Shown here: in pieces, positions 13,136 through 16,807 of the stretch
Numbering within the stretch: the first letter of the stretch is position 1
How the letters are laid out: each line of letters starts with the position of its first letter
Assembly: GCA_945613785.1 (NCBI GenBank)
Contig: CALZAJ010000013.1
Coordinates: 1 to 16,807 of the forward strand
Reading direction: 5' to 3'
Origin: an uncultured Verrucomicrobiota bacterium
GTDB lineage: Bacteria; Verrucomicrobiota; Kiritimatiellia; RFP12; UBA1067
DNA length: 16,807 nt
Made by a program: the position numbers and the translations under genes
Notes under the pieces: generated by a model
What the model saw: only the letters and a program-made list of their open reading frames with translations
Told to the model about the DNA's origin: nothing
Database searches by the model: none

Positions 13136-16100
13136 GCGAGAAAGCCAATAAGACTGAGACAGCTGAGACTTCTAAGCCGACTGAGATTGGTGGCGCGAGT
13201 CTTAGTGGTCTCAGTCGTCCCCGCGGTCTCAGCAAGACCGACAGCCCAATTGCAACCGCGATTTTTGCTCGCGAAGCAGTGCGAGACGGCATCGCGCGCG
13301 TATATCGCGCATTGGGTCGTGAGCTGCCACCCAAGGCATCGTTGCTTGAACTTCTTTCCGACATACAGCTTCGCGAGTTTATAGGAGACGACGACCGCTT
13401 GCGCGATCTAGAGTTTGTGCGCGTCCTCGGCATGAACGCTGAACACAAGCGCAAGGTGAAGCGCACCCACGCGCAACTTGCCGCCGATACTTGCACATCG
13501 TTCCTTGAGACGGTTGAGGCGAAGCTTGAAGGACGGGCGGTGCAATCGCGTTCTTGCGACATTTCCGAGGCAGAGACACGCCGCGCCTACATCGACGTCT
13601 ATCTTGAAGAGGCAGGATGGGAGGTCCTCGAAACCGAGGGGGCGATGCTTCCCGGCAAGGCTTGCGTGGAAATAAAGGTCGAGGGAATGCCCAACAACAC
13701 CGGCGAGGGATTCTGTGACTATGTGCTTTACGGACGCGACTTAAAGCCGCTGGCCGTTATTGAGGCGAAGAAGACTTCCGTCGGGCCGGAGAAAGGTCGC
13801 CAGCAGGTGAAGCTTTACGGCGAGTGCCTTGAAAAGAAGTACGGCTACACCCCGATTCTCTACTACACCAACGGCTATCAGATATGGTGCATCGACGGCT
13901 TCTATCCGTCACGGCAGATTCGGGCGTTCCACACGGTTGACGAGTTGGAACGGCTTATCCAAAAGCGGAACCGCAAGTCGCTCAAGGGAATCGATCTCAA
14001 AATCAACCGAGACATCGCAGGCCGCGACTACCAGATTACCGCCGTCACGAAGATTTGCGAGAAGTTGAGCGACAAGAAGCGGGCGGGGCTTCTCGTCATG
14101 GCCACGGGAACGGGCAAGACGAGGACGGTCATATCGCTTGTCGATGTGCTGTCGCGGCAGAACTGGGTGACGAACGTTCTCTTCCTTGCAGATCGCACGT
14201 CGCTCGTGAAGCAGGCGCACGACGCCTTTAAGGATCATTTGCCGGACTATCCTCGCTCCGTCATCTCGGATGCCGCGCTCAAGGGCAGCCCCAATGCGAG
14301 GATATCGTTCTCGACATACCAGACGATGATCAACAAGATTGACGGCGTGGAAAAGGAGTTCACCGCCGGACGGTTCGATCTTGTGGTTGTTGACGAGGCG
14401 CACCGTTCCATCTTCAACAAGTTCGGCGCGATCTTCAAGTATTTCGACGCACTTCTCGTGGGGCTTACCGCCACGCCGCGCGGCGAGGTTGACAAGAACA
14501 CCTATTCGCTCTTCCAATGCGAGAGCGACATCCCCGACTTCGACTATTCGATGGAGCAGGGATTCAAAGACGATGTGTTGAAACCGTACCGGGTGGTGAC
14601 GAGGACGAGTCATGTCTTAAGTCGCGGCATAACCTATCGGGAATGTTCCGACGAGGAGCGCAAGCAGCTGGACGAGGCGTTCGACGACGAGCCGCCGGAC
14701 AGGATCGAGTCGAGTCGCATTTTCAACACGGTGTACAATCAGGACACCGTTGACAAGGTCATTGACGAAGTGCTGGAGCGTGGTCTCAAGGTCGAGGGAG
14801 GAGAGACAATCGGCAAGACGATTGTCTTTGCCTACAACCACAAGCACGCTGACCTCATCGTGAAGAGGATAAAAGAACGCCATCCGCATGACGACGACTG
14901 GTGTCAGCTCGTTGACAACTACGTGAACTATGCCGACACGCTTGTCGAGAAGTTCAAGCACGACCCAAAGTTCAGGATTGCAGTCTCCGTTGACATGCTC
15001 GACACGGGGATTGACGTGCCGGAGGTCTTGAACCTTGTGTTCTTCAAGCCGGTCAGGTCGCGCATCAAGTTCATACAGATGATCGGACGCGGCACAAGGC
15101 CGTGCAAGAATGTCTTTGCGCCGGGAAAGGACAAGACGGAGTTCCGCATCTTCGACTACTGCGACAACTTCAAGTTCTTCGGGCAGCAGAAGAACGAGGT
15201 CGAAGTCGAGAAGTCGCTTTCCGTTTCGCAACAGGCGTTTGCCGCGAGGGTCGGAATACTTGTCGAACTCCAGAAGGCGGAGAACAGGAAGTATCTCTTC
15301 AACAAGAACTACCATATAGAGCTGCAGAAGGAGTTGCTGGCGCAGGTTCTGAGACTAAAGGACGACACTCATTCCTGCCGCATACAGGTGCGTGAGATGA
15401 TGCCGCACATAGACCGCTACATCACCGCTGAATCGTGGCAGTGCGTGTCCGAAGTGCAGATGGCGGAGATCAACCGATACATCGCTCCGCTTGTCGATTG
15501 CGGGGAGAGTGACGACATCCGCACAAAGATGTACGATCTGCGGATGCTCCGCATTCAGCTTGCGATTTTGATGAGCGGAAACCTCACGAAGAAAGTCATG
15601 AAGGACGTAGAAGCTGTTGTTGCGATGGCGAAGATTCTCATGACGAAGTATTCCATCCCGGAGGTAGAGGCGAAGAACGAGGATATCGAGTCGCTTGTCA
15701 ATGAAATGTTCTGGAAGTTGCCGTCTGTCGAAGCCGTCGAGAATTGGCGGCGCAAGCTGCGCGACATCATGAAGTACGCGACCGGCGACGGGGAATCCAT
15801 CATCTATCTCGACATCGGAGACGAGATCAAGGCCGGAGACGCTGTGGATGTCGGCATTGAATTCAGGTCGTATCGGCAGAAGGTCATAGATTTCCTTCGG
15901 GAGAACTGGAGCCTTCCCGTTGTCGAGAAGATACACAAGCTCGAACCTCTGACCGATGCGGATATGGGAGAGCTTGAAGACATACTTTGGCACAAACTCG
16001 GCACTAAGGCTGACTACGACGGTGAGGACTACGCCGGGAGTCTCGCTGGATTCGTCCGCAGTCTCGTTGGGCTTGATCAAGCGGCGGTGAACGAGAAGTT

Positions 16101-16323
16101 CGGGCAGTACCTTACAGGTAATGTGTTCAACGCCAACCAGCAGGAGTTCGTGAAGATGGTCATCAACTACGTCCGCGAGAACGGAGAAATCACCCGCAAC
16201 GACCTTGTGAACTCGTATCCGTTCAGGTTTATGAAGCCCGCCATCCAGCTCTTCGGTGACAAGATGCCGCTATTGCTGGATGTCATAGCGGAACTTGAGA
16301 AACTGTTGCCGAAGGCGGCATAG
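13132..16323 (+). CDS. hsdR: Type I restriction-modification system, endonuclease/translocase subunit R
   Basis: HsdR joins HsdM and HsdS to translocate and cut unmethylated DNA. The 1063-residue length is typical. After an unusual low-complexity start (1-38, TETAETSK and SLSGLS) comes a helical region. The PD-(D/E)XK nuclease follows, with D196 (GFCDYVLYG) and E211-A-K213 (LAVIEAKKTS). The superfamily 2 motor has Walker A ATGTGKT (324-330), DEAH (421-424), GLTATP (444-449), SVDMLDTGIDVP and motif VI QMIGRGTRP (649-657). The C-terminal ~370 residues are helical and fit an HsdR C-terminal domain that binds the methylase core. All catalytic motifs are intact. The start is set by the ATGA overlap with the four-helix gene; no strong Shine-Dalgarno is seen, so translation is probably coupled. 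Confidence 0.95.
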   Translation: MSEKANKTETAETSKPTEIGGASLSGLSRPRGLSKTDSPIATAIFAREAVRDGIARVYRALGRELPPKASLLELLSDIQLREFIGDDDRLRDLEFVRVLGMNAEHKRKVKRTHAQLAADTCTSFLETVEAKLEGRAVQSRSCDISEAETRRAYIDVYLEEAGWEVLETEGAMLPGKACVEIKVEGMPNNTGEGFCDYVLYGRDLKPLAVIEAKKTSVGPEKGRQQVKLYGECLEKKYGYTPILYYTNGYQIWCIDGFYPSRQIRAFHTVDELERLIQKRNRKSLKGIDLKINRDIAGRDYQITAVTKICEKLSDKKRAGLLVMATGTGKTRTVISLVDVLSRQNWVTNVLFLADRTSLVKQAHDAFKDHLPDYPRSVISDAALKGSPNARISFSTYQTMINKIDGVEKEFTAGRFDLVVVDEAHRSIFNKFGAIFKYFDALLVGLTATPRGEVDKNTYSLFQCESDIPDFDYSMEQGFKDDVLKPYRVVTRTSHVLSRGITYRECSDEERKQLDEAFDDEPPDRIESSRIFNTVYNQDTVDKVIDEVLERGLKVEGGETIGKTIVFAYNHKHADLIVKRIKERHPHDDDWCQLVDNYVNYADTLVEKFKHDPKFRIAVSVDMLDTGIDVPEVLNLVFFKPVRSRIKFIQMIGRGTRPCKNVFAPGKDKTEFRIFDYCDNFKFFGQQKNEVEVEKSLSVSQQAFAARVGILVELQKAENRKYLFNKNYHIELQKELLAQVLRLKDDTHSCRIQVREMMPHIDRYITAESWQCVSEVQMAEINRYIAPLVDCGESDDIRTKMYDLRMLRIQLAILMSGNLTKKVMKDVEAVVAMAKILMTKYSIPEVEAKNEDIESLVNEMFWKLPSVEAVENWRRKLRDIMKYATGDGESIIYLDIGDEIKAGDAVDVGIEFRSYRQKVIDFLRENWSLPVVEKIHKLEPLTDADMGELEDILWHKLGTKADYDGEDYAGSLAGFVRSLVGLDQAAVNEKFGQYLTGNVFNANQQEFVKMVINYVRENGEITRNDLVNSYPFRFMKPAIQLFGDKMPLLLDVIAELEKLLPKAA
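13153..13233. repeat. Hairpin-forming 9-base repeat element, copy B (hsdR 5' end)
   Basis: Nine consecutive 9-base blocks: ACTGAGACA, GCTGAGACT, TCTAAGCCG, ACTGAGATT, GGTGGCGCG, AGTCTTAGT, GGTCTCAGT, CGTCCCCGC, GGTCTCAGC. The arm 13153-13169 pairs with 13199-13215 (14 Watson-Crick plus two G-U of 17). The 33 bases from 13189 match copy A (from 12361) at 26 positions, in the same coding frame. Confidence 0.8.
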
Positions 16324-16359
16324 CGGGGTGGACAAAGAGAATGGAGCATAAAACCATAA

Positions 16360-16561
16360 ATGCGCCAGTTCTACGAGGCTTGGGGCGACAAGCGGAGTGG
16401 CCGTTACGGTCGCCGAAATCCTGTCAATTAGCTTCTCGTATCATATGGAGATATTGTCAGGCGTAAAAACGCTTGAAGAACGTCTTTTCTACATCCACGA
16501 GGCAGCGCAGAACAAGTGGAAAGAGCGCCAGCTTCGTGAAAGCATCAAGCGATGCGAATAA
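16360..16561 (+). pseudogene. Frameshifted, truncated remnant of a second YhcG/DUF1016 gene
   Basis: From ATG 16360 one frame reads MRQFYEAWGD, the hallmark of the YhcG N-terminal domain, and stops after 24 codons. In the +1 frame, 16385-16558 reads on as VAEILSISFSYHMEIL, then KTLEERLFYIHEAAQNKW and RQLRESIK, also classic YhcG sequence, and stops at 16559-16561. The C-terminal nuclease half is absent. It differs from the intact YhcG protein upstream (HHREIIRFCKDFDERLYYIR), so it derives from a separate family member and not from a local duplication. It fills most of the 228 bases between hsdR and the phosphoesterase gene. Confidence 0.75.
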
Positions 16562-16807
16562 TGGCGACATCCGATCTGCACGGCAACCTTGAGGGACTTG
16601 ACCCCAAGGGCGCGGATGTCGTTGTGCTGGCGGGCGACATCGCGCCGTTGCGTGGACGCGGGCCGTGGCACATCAACGACCAGAAGAAGTGGATCAACAG
16701 GAAGTTCCGCGAATGGACGGCGTCATATCCCGACATCCAGTTCGTCGTCATCCCCGGCAACCACGACTTCTACCCGATCGCACATATACTCTTCAAGGAG
16801 CAGGAAA
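16552..16807 (+). CDS. Metallophosphoesterase, N-terminal part (cut by window edge)
   Basis: From ATG 16552 an open frame of 85 codons runs off the window. It shows calcineurin-like phosphoesterase metal motifs: D8 and H10 in SDLHGNL, GD in VVVLAGDIAP (GDxx) and GNHD in VVIPGNHDFYP. These enzymes hydrolyse phosphomono- or diesters with two bound metals; the substrate cannot be told from this part. A second in-frame ATG lies at 16561. Neither has a strong Shine-Dalgarno site. The first ten bases overlap the end of the YhcG remnant, so the present start may have arisen by deletion. Confidence 0.8.
   Translation, partial: MRIMATSDLHGNLEGLDPKGADVVVLAGDIAPLRGRGPWHINDQKKWINRKFREWTASYPDIQFVVIPGNHDFYPIAHILFKEQE

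Noticed and set aside
12434..13245. Diversity-generating retroelement suggested by the Avd-like four-helix protein
   Set aside because: No reverse transcriptase, template repeat or variable repeat is present; the protein fits the four-helix family associated with restriction loci.

Overview
The window is bacterial chromosome of fairly high GC. It has Shine-Dalgarno sites, compact operons, a CCA-encoding tRNA-Pro and strong TATAAT -10 boxes. The left half (1-7745) is ordinary chromosomal metabolism: an AGE-family sugar epimerase, a translationally coupled pair resembling a sigma-like protein and a membrane-anchored partner, a fused shikimate kinase/3-dehydroquinate synthase (AroK-AroB), an unusually short EPSP synthase (AroA), a FabH ketoacyl-ACP synthase III and a small HD-domain protein. 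The protein style and the recurrent TTTTGGTATAAT promoter suggest an uncultured member of the Verrucomicrobiota/Kiritimatiellota/Lentisphaerota group, possibly gut-associated. That is an impression from memory; no phylogenetic marker in the window settles it.

A tRNA-Pro(UGG) gene at 7779-7855 divides the window. After it comes a roughly 300-base non-coding stretch with several hairpins, a second copy of a ~55-base repeat whose first copy opens the window, and two -10 boxes. Then begins a single tightly coupled operon (8161-16323): small XRE-type regulator, HsdM methyltransferase, YhcG/DUF1016 PD-(D/E)XK nuclease, HsdS specificity subunit, a four-helix-bundle (S23/Avd-like) protein and HsdR. 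Every junction overlaps by 1-8 bases. This is a type I restriction-modification island with two extra genes. HsdS has AT-rich recognition domains, and the YhcG protein has an AT-rich central segment unlike its surroundings.

The most unusual structural signal in the island is a pair of related hairpin-forming elements built of 9-base units. One encodes the C-terminal tail of HsdS and the other the N-terminal tail of HsdR, in the same reading frame, so they bracket the four-helix-bundle gene as imperfect direct repeats 828 bases apart. Downstream of hsdR lies a frameshifted, truncated remnant of a second YhcG-type gene, and then the start of a metallophosphoesterase gene cut by the window edge.

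Other oddities: aroKB appears to be transcribed with almost no 5' leader and has no Shine-Dalgarno site. Its dehydroquinate synthase half carries a nine-G run plus three 14-base tandem units where the family has a normal helix region. The EPSP synthase lacks about 20-25 residues at two equivalent positions of its upper domain.
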